64,000 nucleotides of DNA from Pagrus major. Taxonomy: Eukaryota; Chordata; Actinopteri; Spariformes; Sparidae. Of this stretch, positions 49,114 to 62,649 are shown piece by piece. The first letter of the stretch is position 1, and each line of letters begins with the position of its first letter. Location of the stretch: NCBI RefSeq assembly GCF_040436345.1, contig NC_133230.1:29508551-29572550 (forward strand), given 5' to 3'. The position numbers were made by a program, and so were the translations under genes. The notes beneath the pieces are model-generated. The model searched no databases, was not told where the DNA came from, and saw only the letters and a list, made by a program, of their open reading frames with translations.

Positions 49114-52100
49114 CCCCACTCCAACCAGTGTTACCTATTTTTAAATGGCTAATGACATTAATAGCATGAATAGCGATACCATGCATATTAGCATAGGTAG
49201 CATTAGCAGTCACTCTAACATAAGGTCTTCCTGGGTATTGAGGAGCTGCAGAGTTTATTCATGGGCGAACTGTAACCTGTACTGTACATTTACTGCCATT
49301 ACACAATTTCGCTGCTAAATTTGCTGCTAATTTGGAGGACTTGTTTTGGAGATAAGGAGTCGAAATTTCAGCATGGAGGATCCTTCCGCAGCCACTCGGG
49401 GTGACAAAAATTCCATCCCCTGATTATTTGTTTCCTCCTGTAAACAAACAAAGGTCAATAAAGTAGAGCAGTCCATTCAGAGCTCTCTTCCTGAGTGGAC
49501 CCCCCGTTATGAAACGTGGCTGTGTGCCAACAGAGGGAGAAAAAAGGGGCCCTATAGTGTTTTCAAACCACCTGTAATACGGCCACAAGCATAAGGAAAC
49601 ACATATTTTGAAAAATAAGTTAGCGTTCTCTCCAAAGTTGAGGGACGAAAGGTGTCCTGTCACCTTGTTCCTCATGTAGTGTTGTTCCCTCCTTAATGTT
49701 GTTTATCTGTCACACTATCATTGATTTCCTTTGCTACTTTTGCAATGTTATGTGCAGTCAGGACGGCGATATTGGAATTTTTTGACCTCCCCCCCTCCCT
49801 CCCTCATCCCCTCCCCCTCCCCTCTCTCTGTGCCCTCTCCCCTCAGCCGTTTATTTTTCTCTCTCTTTCTCTCTGCCAGCTGTCAGCGTTGGCAGAGTGC
49901 CACACAGGCGCTTGCTGCTCGGCTAGTGACAGATGCAGCGGCAGTCAGGCAAAGAGGAGAAAAGGAACAAGAGTTAAAATGGAGCGGGGTCAAAAAAGAG
50001 AAAGACAGAAAGAGCGAGACAGAGAAAGATTGAGGGAGGGAGACACGGATAAGAAAAAAAAGGGGAGCAGAAGAAGAGGGATGAGCGAGACAACGAGAGT
50101 TGGCCCTCCCCGTTGTGTCAAAAGGGACACAGCGCTGGATTAGGCTACGGCCAATAATCACAGCCAGATGGGCTTTGGAGGGGCGTGGACAGAGAGGGAG
50201 ATTGAAAAACAAGATAGTCCGAGTTAGGTTACAGCACAACTTTATTCTGACATTTCTAGTTACAGCCTTGTGTACAGTTAATACATAAATTTAACAGCTT
50301 CCAATACGAGCTGAAAGCGCTACAGTTCATTTCCTTGCTAGATTGCATCACTGATAGGCCACATCTGTGTGACATTTAAGTTATGTTGCCCTTTTTTCCC
50401 CCTTATTAACATTCCAGAGCCCATTCCTGAACCATTGACACCATGAGATTACCTTGACCAAACATGGCTTTTTCCCTCTAGTTTCAACACAAATTGCAGC
50501 AGTCATTTCTGTTTTCCAAAGAGCCATTTGTCACCTGTATAATATGTTCGTATCAGGTGTCAGGGCTCCACGTTTCGAGTGAAACCTCATAGGACAAGCC
50601 TGGAAGAGAAAAACATCATATCAGAAACAGATTGAGGAATACACCCTTGTGATATTTATTTTCCGGTTTCTTTGTTTTCTTACTCTCTTCCTTTCAGCAC
50701 TCGAGGCACCCTCTCCCTCAGTTTCTGCCAGCGATACCTCCACCTTTTCACCCAGAAAACAAAACACACGTTAGCGTGTTTGAACAGCTTCGCTTTGCAC
50801 AGCACATGTTCAATTATAGCGTGTCACAAATGAGATCTGGCCCTATCAATGAGTCAATGAATGGGTATAATCGCAGTCAACAGGCCCATGAACTTGGCCA
50901 AGGCTAGCATGGGCCAACAAAGACACAAACACATGCAAGCAAACAAACAAATGAACCCATACAAAGCCTAATTCCCCCTCCACCCTCCGCTCCACCTTGG
51001 CTGTTCTGCTTTCAAGTCAGTTTTTTCTCCCCCAGTTTCTTTGTCTCTTCTTCTCCCCCCATCTGTCGTGTGTGGACATGGCCTCTCGGTGCTAATTCAC
51101 TTCCTTGGACACCATCTGCTGTGTGACTTTCTACAGTAAACTGAGCCTGGCTGGTCGTCTCAGGGAGGGACCGGGGCTGTGTTGTCACCTGTTCAGCATG
51201 CCGCCTTCTGCCGCCCGGCATCATCTTTCACTGGAGGCTCCCCCGGATCGAGAGAGAGGGTGTGACGAAAAGGCTGTTTGTCAAGCATTAGCGCTCCTCA
51301 TGTCTCGGAGCACCCGGGCAGAATCATTTGCTCTATTTGTCTATTCTACAGTTCACCTTTAGGAAAGATGGGAAAATGTATCTGCACCATAATTAGGGTA
51401 GATAAATTAAAGCTACATCATATCTATTTCGTGAGTAGCATGTATAAGTGGGGACATTTGTTTGACTGTGTTGAGCGCCTTAAACAACACAAATTTAGAT
51501 AATGTGGGGGTCAGCATGTTTGCTGTGTTGGGAGTTTAACAGAAGTTTTAACAGTTTGGTTTCCCTATATTCAGTGAAGAAACAGACATTATAGCCTGGA
51601 ACAGGGAAGGGTTTTGGCAAACAGCCTCTACCAAAGGAGGACCAAGTCCAAGTGACTCAAACATTGTTGTGTCTTCTTTGCTTTCTTGCTAACAAGCCTG
51701 GCATACACACACAAATCACCTGGTTTTCTGGAGTTTCCACTGCGAGGCTGCATTTTTCAAGTTATTCAGCACCACAAGGAAATGTTTCATTTCAGACCAA
51801 CAGTGAAACACAGACGATCCTCTTGACTATTCCCTATGAATTTAATTATAAATCACCTCCCTAATCAGCTAACTTAATTACCGAAGACCTTATTATTGAG
51901 CATGTCAGCTTCTCTGAGGTGAACCGGGATAATAATAGCAGAACAGCGCCATTCAATTACCAAGCTCAGCAGGTGATTTTCTCACAGTACCAAGAGACCA
52001 GACTTCTATTTTCAAAATGTCAGTGACAAGAAAGACATATAGAAACATTTCTGATCTCACCATTATACATCATTGCTAAGTCAACACTGCTAAAACTTAA

Positions 52101-55024
52101 CCCCGGAAGAAGTGAATAGGTTTAAAAATGAAAATGCCTTGGAAGAAGACCTCATAATCTGAAAAGAAATGCAGTTTCTGGTTTAATCCTAATGGATATG
52201 TTCCAGTGTGTGTGCTGGGTTGTGGAAACAAACGGCCTGTCTCTGCTCAGTTTCCTCCCTCGTTTCCAGCCAGATCCATTTCTTTTTCCCCTCTCTCTGC
52301 CTTTTTGACCTTCAAGCTTTCCAACCCTGAGCAGAGTTGGATTTCTCCAAAGCTCAGCCTGGGTTCTGCCATCTGTGGCTTGTGCTTTGACCCCTTTCCA
52401 TGGCTCAGGAAGTGAAGGATAAAACCGTAGCGGGGTCTAGGGGAAGAATTGCATTGCTGCCTGACTTACTGTTTACATGACAGCTGTGGTGAGGAAAACA
52501 GAGCAAGAGGAATGGCAAAGGACAGAACAGACAACGTGCTGGATTGTATAAAGCACTGATTTAATGCACACAAAGCAAACATGAGTGACACACGCATGTG
52601 TGCACAAATGAGCACGCATGCAGGAGCAAACAAGCGCACAGTAGCAACTGGAGTCTTGCAGCTGTTGCCGCTGCAGCATAAGAGGCTTTCTTGTGTGTCT
52701 GCGAGCATGACCCAGTAGAAGCATCCCTGCTGATAGTGTGGGCAGTAAGAGACTGTCTGCTGAATATCTATCAGCAGAGACCTCAGCGCTGTCCTCCTCC
52801 TACTCCTCCCCTGCCTCCTGCTGTCCTTTAGGAGCTGATAGCAGTCCTCCATCTACCCCCCTGTCCAAGCAGCCTGTCACTGGATTGCACTTTCTTCCCT
52901 TTAATCTTTTTTAACAGGGCCAACAGAGTGCAATTTATGACGCCGCTTCCTTGTCTTGGACCCTGGCATGGAGTCAGTACAAGATTGTAAACAACCTCTA
53001 ATGTGGGGACTATAGCTGTGACGTGAAATAGAAATATAAAAATGTTAGTTGTGTTGCTAGCTGCTGTGTTTCTACAGTGACACTACAGTGCAGGTGCATG
53101 GATTACAGCATATAAAACATGTTTTCATGTCATTAAGAAGTATGATTTAATGCTCAGGATGCCTGTTTGTTCAGTCAGAACTATTGCACACTGCTTCCAG
53201 GCTCTTTAAAAACAGTAGCATCTATTTTCCCCTTTTTCCATTCATTATCCCTCTGTCCATTTCTGTCCACATGCTGCGGGTTTGCACAGCCGTGTGGAAA
53301 ATGTGTGTCTTTCTTGCTGTGGTAGCACATCACTGATTTATACAGTCATCTTGCATAAATGGAACAGCTTCTCCTCTTTCTACTCACAGAGAACAAGTGT
53401 ACAAAAGTACCATGTGGCCACCCAGGTAGTAACTCATTCACCCTCCGCCCCTCCTATCTCCAGCGATCGATACCAGCCCTCATTTAGTCCAATCAATTCT
53501 TATGGCGAATCAATCTACAACTGATGTTGCACTCATTCAAACTCATCCACGTCAGGAATAACAGTATGGACCCCTGAAAAGGCCGTTTCTCACATGATAA
53601 ATGGACTGGCTGATCTGACAGACCCTGGCTAGACAGAGTATGTGTGTGTGTTGCATGTATGTGATGTTAGATGCCCTCTGGGGGTGATTGGCTGGGTGGG
53701 TGCTGATGTGAGTTAGGAGCCGGGGAGTCAGGGGAGAGCTAAAATAGTGGGATGGTCCCCATCTGTCAGCCTGGCCCACTCTAAAGTGGCCATCACTCAG
53801 GATTGATTAGCCACTAGCCCATTAGCCCCCTGGCTTTTTCTCTCTTTCCACTTTTTTCCTTTTTTTTTTAACTCTCTCTCTTCTTTGTCCTGACCATCAG
53901 TCTTTCTCTGTTTGGCTCAAAACCGTCTCTTTCCATTGTACGTGTCTCTCTGTGCTGCCTGAGCTCTCCTGTATCATGTTTTTCTTTCTCTCAAGTTCCA
54001 AACTTTCTCTTTCTTGTACTTTTCCCGCTTGTCTCTATCATTTCCTCTTTCTTTCTTCCTGCCTCCATTCCCTAGTGAAGAGGCCTTTTTCTGTGATGGG
54101 GTGTTCACCTCACTTCATGTCCGTCAGACCCACTAGTACATCATAACTCTTGATTCCCCACACCTCCTTCCTTTGCTTTTATACCAATGGCCTCAGTCAG
54201 CAGAGCAGTAGAAATCAGATCTGGTGCGAGGGAAAACCCACCCCACGATCGTAACCATCCTGCTGTCATGACAACCTGATGCTCTGGGGCGTGGGGACCA
54301 TTACTCTGCCCATCCATTTAGGTCAGCGTCCTCTGGGTTATCAGCCTCCTTGGGGGATGTGGGTGTGATGTGGAGTAGCTGCAGGGGCAGAGGATGGATG
54401 GAGGGGGGCGGGGACGATTTCAAACTCGCTGAGCTAATTTCTGACATAATCAAGTTGCATTGAAACAATACAGAAAGAGGTTCGGGTGGATTACTGCAAA
54501 ATGGATTGCAAAATAACCAGAATTATTTAAAAAGTGCAATCATAACTCATTCCATCATGAAGCAGTTTGACGTGATAGTGAGATCATGGAGCCCTGCTGA
54601 TGGGAAAATCCTAGAAGCAAGAACCAACTGTCACAAGACAGCCTATGAGTATGGAGAAGACAAATCATTTCACAGAAGTTCGACATGATCTTTCTTCGAG
54701 AAAATCCATGATGAGGACTGGGGAAAGTTCTGGACTTTCTGACAGGCCGAATGGCCTCTGTGTGAAGGTGTGGCCTTGGTGACATATAAGCAGTGTGACA
54801 GCGTGAGGAAAGCTCCTGACCATGGCTCCACGCCTGGCCTCTGATAAGCCGGTCGAATGCTGATTGAGTACTAAGCGGCCTGTCATCTGCTTCTCCCTGA
54901 GTGCTGACAACCAACTTCTACTTTAGAAGAGGCTCAAAAGCAGGAACATGGAGCACAAAGCCAACACACACACATGCAGGGAGGTATGCTTGTAACCCCC
55001 AACTGCTAATCTGTAGTGGTCCAC

Positions 55025-55284
55025 TCACACCAATGTCGGGCGGAGTTGGCAGTAGCCTGCACTCAGACTTGAGGGGACATCAGAGAAGCCAGTGTTCCCA
55101 GGGAAGACCACGCGGCGTCGGCATGTGTCCCTCCATGAGGACCCCACCTCCTGGTACCTCTGGGGACTCCACCAGTACCCTCCCTTCCCCTGGTGCGGGG
55201 TGGAGAAGCTGGGTAGCTCCGGCCTCCAGTAGCGCCTCACGTACAGGGGCTCGTACAGACTCAGACGGGGCTTCCTTCGTGGGG
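55025..55284 (-). CDS. Candidate terminal coding exon of an unidentified gene
   Basis: On the minus strand a long pyrimidine tract (about 55,345-55,285) leads into an open frame with PPPPPHPPRRKPRLSLYEPL, then YVRRYWRPELPS, GKGGYWWSPQRYQEVGSSW and a stop at 55025-55027 after LRPTLV. The Trp/Tyr/Arg-rich composition looks like structured protein and the segment is clearly GC-richer than its surroundings. An acceptor could be CACGAAG just before GAAGCCCCG. I recognise no family, and no upstream exon on the minus strand was identified. Two other frames are also open here, so chance is possible. Confidence 0.35.
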
Positions 55285-55974
55285 GATGTGGAGGTGGTGG
55301 AGGAGAAGAGAAAGAGAGGGAAGTGGAGACAGAAAATCAATACATCCACAGCATTACTCAGTCTACTCATTTCCTAGCTGCGTGGCCGTATTTAATCACA
55401 GACGGACGGACAAGCGAGGGCACACACACTGAGACTTTGCTACATATTTCAATCTTGTTTCAGGAGATAGACAGTTTGGAGATGCCTGTGTTTTTGAACA
55501 TGAGTGAAACTACAGGAAACAACAAAGCTGCCGACTGCGACTCACATGCCAGCAAATGAGAATGAATTCCCCTTCCTCTTCACAAACACAGTCCAGTGCT
55601 GGCAGTGTTGTCCCAGCGCCAGCACAAGCTAGTGATAAATGATTTAACTTGTTGTCACCTCATCTCTCATTAACCACGCTGGGCCTGTAATAAACCGGCT
55701 TGTACTGTGATATTGGATAGAAGGATTAGAGGTTGTTGAAGGGGCTGAAGGAGAAGAGGTGAGACAGATTGGAGAAAGTATTTCGATCCTTAGATTAAGT
55801 AAAAGCACGAATACCACAAAATAAAAAACTCCATTCTAAGTAAAAGTACTTGAAAATCGAAAAATGAAACAAGTAACATTGAAAATGTTACTTAAAGCTC
55901 ATACTGATAAAAACAGAGAAAATGGCTGAGTTCTACAGTATGTGCCCAGCATACTGTACTGCCCTAACATCAGC

Positions 55975-56105
55975 TAGTTAGCGTTAGGCATTAGCTAGCT
56001 AGTGTTAACAACGTGATCGTTCGCTAGCGTTAGCAACATAAATATTTGCTGGCGTTAGCAACATTAATGTTAGCTTGTGTTAGCAATGTAGATAGCTAGC
56101 TTTGG
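55975..56105. repeat. GCGTTAGCAACAT-type minisatellite-like tract
   Basis: Variants of GCTAGCGTTAGCAACATAAAT recur about four times in 130 bases (tagcgttagcaacataaat, ggcgttagcaacattaatg, ttgtgttagcaatgtagat, plus an initial agtgttaacaacgtgat). TAGC-rich words like these are abundant in fish repeats. Confidence 0.6.
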
Positions 56106-56871
56106 CGAACACATTACCACTTACTTGAGGAGGAAGATAATTTTGAACAACAGCAGTGTTGTAACATGAATGCAATGGAAGGCAGGAGATAGGATACCAC
56201 ATTTAATGGCTGAATATTATCAATAACACCTTTAAGTAAAAATACTGACACCACACTGTAAAAATACTCCATTGAAAATATTGCTCAGACAAAAGTATCT
56301 AAGTATAATCAGGAAAGAGAAGTCAAAGAATCAAAAGTGAAAGTACTCTGTGAAGAAAAATATCCTTTACACCAACATTTACTAGGACAATATACTATTA
56401 TATCATTAGATTACACCCCTTCACCACCCTCCCGTGAGGCCTGCTCGGCTTGGCCGCACTCTCTCTCTTCCTTCCTTTCCTCCTTCTCCTCCCGATGACA
56501 GACGCTCGATCCATCCATATCCACCCGAGGCGACACAGAGAACCATTATAAAACCGCCGGCGACACGGAAAAACAAGAGCCAGTCGCATGCTATAGAATA
56601 TGCATGCAGTCGTAGCATTAAAAAGTCGAGTGCGTTCCGACTCATATAGTCCCATGAGGCACTGAATACATTACATCCAAACATTATTGCTTGGAAAGCG
56701 CTGACACACACACACACACACACACATACATTGGCATGTCTCCAGTTGCTTTCAAGAGTGCTGTGTGGATGTTTGAGCACATTTTGTATGCATGCTCATG
56801 ACCATGTCCCAACTATGATGGTGATGTCAGTCCAGCTATCTGATTTCAGCAGGCCTCTAATGAACTCAGCG

Positions 56872-56915
<44 letters not shown>

Positions 56916-59290
56916 TAGTCTGAACCCACCAGGAGCGGCTGTAATCAGACAGCAATCAAAACGCACACCGAACAGCATCCGTCTTTCATTCTCCCCCTCC
57001 GTCTCGCTACCTGTGTCCCCTCTCTAATTCCAACTCACCCGGAGTGAAAATGACAGACACTTTGAAAGCCGGCGTGATGAGATGCATCTTTCATTTCAGA
57101 CCGAGAAGGGGAAAAATAACACATATCGACAAGTCCTCTTTTGACATACGGATGGAAAAAGAAACATTGGTCTTCTATGTAGCAGAAACACGTTCCTGTT
57201 TGTGCCTGTCATTACATTTTAGGCTGGGGATGTTTTTAAAGTGCTGCTGAGACACAGAAGAAGTAAAACAATCATACATCTTTAGGACAGAAAATCAGGA
57301 AAGAAGTAGATGGTGAAAGTATTGTGCTAAAAAAGTGAGAGCAGTTTCCTTGAAAAAATGTCATTTTTTCTTTTCACCAGTGTCACCCTGACCACAGCCC
57401 ACATTGTCACACAATGACTCCCTGCAGTAAGAATGTAGACAAACAAATTGACAGACACTGCGGAAATACGGCCCCAGTGACACCTATTGAACAAACACTC
57501 AAGTTGTGTCACCACTCGCACGATGATCTTGTTAAAAACAACCTGTGTCCTCTATTAGAGATACAATGGCTCGGTGTAAAATCTGCTGCGGAACGGTAAA
57601 CAAGGTCTCATACGGGAGCATGAGTGACCTACCTCAGGATGTAATTGGCCATATATTCAGCTGTTTCTGGGTACATGATGCTCGTATTGCCTTGATTCTT
57701 TACCGAGGCTGCTGCAAACTGCTTCTTAAGTATGTGCACTTTACATTTGTGCCTATTTCTGCATGGGTGTAGCCATACCGAAGGGGCGGCATGAGTGTGC
57801 GCCCATGTTTTAGCAACCAGAATCCCCTCAGGTGAGAAAAGCTTGAGCACATCTCTACTAAAATAGAGTGGTTGGATCAGAGGAAGCCATGTAGGGACTA
57901 GTAGCATGAGTCCTCAGGCTGGTTTGCCCTCAGGTCTCATGATCATCTGAAAACTTCTTCTCCTGTTGTCACTTTTGTTTGATTTCCTTCCCTTCAAACC
58001 CCAAATGTGAGGAGTATTGTCCCCAAACATAGCATTGTGACTCAACTTTCAGTTCAATGAAAGGAAGATTTTATGCACTGTAAGCCTACTCAATGGGATT
58101 GCATTCTGACGAAAATGATCGAACATGATTGCGTTGACATTCAGCAGATAGGACTCATCCTCTGGCCTCTATCCACAAAAAATCCCCGTTTTTACAATTG
58201 AAAAGACACGGCGTCAATGATGCCGAATTCTGCGGCTGTATGTCAGAGGAGAATGGAGTCTTGTCTTTTAAAGCGAGTAGCTCTGCTGGAGGAGAAAACA
58301 TAAGCTTGTCATACAGCACTTTTTTGCCTCATTAAATCTGCAGACGTGCCCTACTTTCCCTCTTCCTTCGCCGTTGGACTCCCGTACTAGTGAGCAGATT
58401 TGGTGGAGGATGAGAGTGGGGGTGTTTCATTAAATATCCATACACGAGCCCTGTTCTGCAGCTTCACTCGCAATAATGTAAACAGGTGTGGAAGAGATAT
58501 AGAAAAGACAGCTGGGGCAGGGGGTACTGTACATATTACATGTGTGTGTTTCAACGGTGCTCCCCCATCCTGTTGTGGTTCCTTCCCCCCTCTGTCTTCA
58601 CAAACACACTCATAAGCCTAGCCGTCTAACCTCCCCCATCCCCTTATAATTTCCCTGCAGTCCTCCCTAGTGTGACATTGAGCAGCCCAGGATTCCTTTT
58701 CTGCCACACCCACCTCCCCCCACTCCCTTTTCCTCTCCCATTTTTTCCCCTCCATCACGGTCTGAAAGCTGTGAAAACACTGCTCTGCTTTCTCGATATC
58801 AAAGCCGGCTGAGAGGCACGGGCCTGCGTGTTGCAGCTTAGATTGAATTCTAACGTGATACAGACACACTGCCAACTTGTGTTAAAATAAGAATATTCAC
58901 AATATAACCACACAAAAAAGCTGTCACTCTCTGTCACTCTCCCACAGTCAGGTCATGCTCCCCATAGAGCTTGTTTATGGCCGCATGATTTCTGTGGATT
59001 TGTGCAAAAAGTTTCACCAAGAGAAGGAAAGGAGGCTTGTATCAATTCCTCTTAGATGTGTACAAAGAAACCTGCCAGCTGGCTTGGTCAGTTACAGGCT
59101 GATGGAAACCCAACAGATCTCTCTCCTCTTTCTGCTGCAGCTACTGCCACCGGACTTTTTGAGGTGAGACAGGTGAAAGCTGTTGCGGAACTGCTGAGGT
59201 CAGTTTCATTGTTTATTTCGAAAATGGAAGAAAAACCCCCAAAAGTCATATGTCTCTGTGTAATAGAGAACAAGGCACTGTTTACCTTCT
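56106..59290. other. No gene seen; two CA/TG microsatellites
   Basis: The stretch holds (AC)n at 56,704-56,726, (TG)20 at 56,873-56,912 and otherwise unclassified DNA. A C/T-rich then CpG-containing patch at 56,440-56,570 could be regulatory, but I see no start, exon or splice pattern that supports a gene. Confidence 0.4.
56873..56912. repeat. (TG)20 microsatellite
   Basis: Forty uninterrupted bases of TG, with a shorter CA run about 150 bases upstream. The opposing CA and TG blocks could pair as a loose inverted repeat. Confidence 0.97.
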
Positions 59291-59299
59291 GTTAGGTTT

Positions 59300-59770
59300 T
59301 TTAGTTATGCTGGCAGTGTGGCTGTGTGGATGTATCTCAACTTAACAGACACATCATAAAGATAAAGCTCCTGTGTTCCCTGACAGTGAATACTATTGAC
59401 TGTATTGATCCCCCCACTTTTCCTTTGGAGCCACCATGAGGTAGGCATTTATAGCTTTGGTGAAATATCTTGATTGCTGACTGGTTTGCCATAAAATTCA
59501 TCCCTACCCCATCCTCTTTCATAAAAATCACTTGTATTCACTAAGCTTTTCATCTAGTGCCATTATCAGGCATTCCCACCACCCTCAGCTATTTAGTGCT
59601 GATTAGTGAATGTCAGCTTGCTGTCAGAGAGCAATAATGCAGAGCATGGTTACCATCATACCAGTGAAACATCAGCATGTTAGCATTGTTGTTGTTAGCA
59701 CGCTGACATTAGCATTTAGCAACATTCTGATATAGCTGATCTTTGTGCTTGTCATGACAGACGTTAAAAT
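59300..59770. repeat. Interspersed fish repeat (GGTTCACCACTT family), longest copy
   Basis: It contains GCCACCATGAGGTAGGCATT, GGTGAAATATCTTGATTGC and CAGCATGTTAGCATTGTTG, then CACGCTGACATTAGCATTTA. These are segments of the repeat seen at 24,600 and 27,910. Strongly diverged and noncoding. Confidence 0.5.
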
Positions 59771-62640
59771 AATTGCTTTCCAGAGGTGTGAAATCATTTG
59801 GTCATCTAGTTAATGGATGTTCTTCTCAAACTGGATTTCTTGGTTCATATTTCACGTCTCACAGGTACCTGAAACAACACAATCTCACCAACTTGATGCT
59901 TAAAAGTTTCAGAGTTGGGAGACATTCTGTGAAAAAACAGGACACTTGACAAGAAACACTTATTCAACCTGTTATTTAAAAGTTCATGCAATCAGGAGTC
60001 CAGTAGCAGCTTAACACAATGTGATAATTATGCTATTTATGGTACATTCAGCCAATATGACTATTTCCTATATCCCTATATGTACAGGCTGGGATTTTCA
60101 AAGCCAACTGCAGAGCTTTCTCACTTAGTACTGAGTTAAAAACCACCTCTCTGGGAAGCATTCATCACTCTCATGACTCAAAGTACATTCGAGGCGAGTG
60201 ATGACTGCAGTGTATTTTTCTAAATATTTTACAGTGCAGCTTTAGCAAGTACTTAATCACGGCGAGGAAAAATCGCATTAAGGCAGAGATTTTTTATCAC
60301 CGAACAGATAAAAAGTTTGTTGTCGTGGTGCCAAAACCATCAGGTGCACCAAACAGTTTATAACATGATGGCTAGTTTCCAGGAGGTATTTCAGTGCTTA
60401 TCTAACTGTTGAATAAAACAAGTTTTGATAAACGTTACATTCAGAGCAAAGTTTGCAGCTTGAGCTCAGATTATCAATAAAAAACAGACTTGTAAAAACT
60501 GTTATACTCCAAACAACATTTAGACAAAGATGGCAGTGTTTTATTAAGGAAAAGGGGAAAAAAATGTTCAGGATCTGTTTGGCATTAAATGTGAGGATTT
60601 GCTACTACTTTTCTTCAGTTTGGGCTCAGGGAAAGCCTTTTTTTTTGATAAGCTAAAAGAGAATCGATTAAATCGTGAAAATAATTGATAATGAAAATAA
60701 TCGTTAGTTACAGCCCTATGGATGACACCAATGTCATGTCTATGATATTGATTCTGGACATTTAGGGGGGGTAATATTACATTTTTGGATCACATATTTA
60801 TTACATATTTATTGGGTTTTGTTTCGTAGATGAGGATATCTTTTTACACAGTGTCATTGAAACTGTGTCAGTTTTAAGGCAGAATGCCGAAGAAAAATAA
60901 AAGTTTTAATATGTATGCTACTGCTATTAATAGCTGCCTGCTGTCTTTGAGCTGTCAGAGGAACTTCACCCTCCTCTGCAGCCACCACCAGCTCCAGTGC
61001 TAGCAAGCCAAGTCAAAGCCTATTTGCCAAGCAGACAGCAGGGCGTGCAGACTCCTCCCCCCATTGCCTACCAACCAAACCATCTATCACCAGGCAAAAC
61101 CAGCCTGCACAGAGTCACAGCAGGGGGCTGAGTGAAACTTTGACTTGGCTGTATTTATATATGAGTGTGTGTGAGACATGATTGTGTCGTCTGATGGGAT
61201 TTCATGCTCCTTCTTGTACAGAGCTGGTGACAGGCAGTCAGACGCGTTAACGGTAATATACAGTGACTGAAAGAAGCCCTGTCATTCACCCATCCCTGAC
61301 TTACACTCCCCTCAGCCCTCAACAATGGTTGACGTTGTGAAATGTGGGTCAAAATGTCTGTCCCCACCTAACGAGCAAAGTCTCTTTCTGTTTTGATCTT
61401 TGTATTGCACTCAGTCACTCTCAAACGCCCACACTGACATCAAAAATACAGGAAACCGAAAGCAAAAAAGAGGAAGTTCATTTCTTGTCCATCTTTAAGG
61501 TGACATTTCGAGTTTGGTGCAACACTAGGTGCGAGAAAAGTCCCCATACTTTCCCAGCCTTCACTGTGACAAAGATTTGGGGAAATATCCAGCTACGACT
61601 AAGAGTGAAAAGTCCCTAAAGTAAGAGGTTTAAACAAACAGACAATTTAATCTTTCCTAGTTGTATTAGAGGAAGAGACAGACAGGGACTGAAAGCACAC
61701 ACTGGCTTACCAAAATCCCCAAATCCCAAAGGCCACTTTTTAAATACGTGTTTCAACAGCAAGAACGCGTTAGAAGGACTTATGGATTTCATCACCTTCA
61801 GGTCAGAGATGTCATGATTTTAAATTGGAAAGATTCTTAGGCATAGAAAAAAATGATGATCCTCTCTTTGTATTCAGGTCTGGACTTCATATAGCGGACA
61901 GCAGATTATAGACTTTTTAAGAAGATGTGCAGAACATCGTCAACAGTCAGTAAAAACAGTATGGCTGATTTGCATCTTGGCCTTTTGTTACAAACACAGT
62001 CAAATTTAGAGAAGGATTAACCCCAAGAGCCTTTATGGAGTCGTACAGGGGCCGCTGGGACAGGCTTTTATCCACAGCGCTAAAGCCATAAACGTGGCCT
62101 CCTGTTTTGCTCCCTGGGAGTTTTTGTGGGAAGCTCTCCAGGAGTCTGGTTAGTCGAAGTTTGTTAACCACCATTTCAAAGACAAATGATTCATCAATGT
62201 CATGTTTGGGAAGGGGGGGTTAGGTGTTTCTTTTCCTAATGAAAAATCAAACAGCATTGAATGGAAAACAGACCCACTTTGAGAGGATAAATGTTTTTCC
62301 TTCCAGGAACTGACTTGTGAGGTGCAAACTTTTAAGCAGAGCTGCCCATCAAGAGTTGACTCACTCATAATGTCTCACTTGGTGGTTTGGACTTCATTCA
62401 GCTGAATAACAACAGGGCAATGTATACACATGCATCCACTGTATTCTCCCACCCCACTCATATGTAGATTTCTGCTTGAAAACACAGTTAACTTGCCCAG
62501 GAATACCCCTCTAAAGACTTTAAGGTCGTAGTTTGAGGTTTTGGGATATCTACTTATTGCCTTCTTGTCAAGATTAAATACAAGTACAGACACCACTCTT
62601 GTGTCTATAGTGTAATATCACAATTTTTATGGAGATAATA
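59771..62640. other. No gene seen
   Basis: Unclassified noncoding DNA. A repeat-like end (aatcgttagttacagccct) is present at about 60,700-60,716. Short open frames show no recognisable domains. Confidence 0.4.
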
Positions 62641-62649
62641 GGAGACAAG

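Larger units (their letters stand above)
43061..54990. other. No gene seen; repeats, simple sequence and unclassified DNA
   Basis: Recognisable parts are repeat fragments at 45,330-45,490 and 46,655-46,765 (the AGCTAAGCTAA-associated family seen more fully at 62,950-63,385), a GA microsatellite at 47,587-47,647 and a run of 17 C at 48,034-48,050. There is a repeat end at about 48,985-49,113 and pyrimidine- and purine-rich blocks at 49,790-50,080. Open frames such as 45,696-46,103 (minus), 49,721-50,143 and 52,466-52,852 (minus) show only low complexity or no domain. Confidence 0.4.

Noticed and set aside
49721..50240. Overlapping frames on both strands (140, 100 and 118 codons)
   Set aside because: Purine-rich and pyrimidine-rich low complexity gives Arg/Lys/Glu or Ser/Leu/Phe runs. 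No domain.
54901..55377. 158-codon plus-strand frame opposite the candidate exon
   Set aside because: Its Ser/Gly/Arg/Thr-rich reading looks like a shadow. The minus frame has a better composition and a pyrimidine tract suited to an acceptor.
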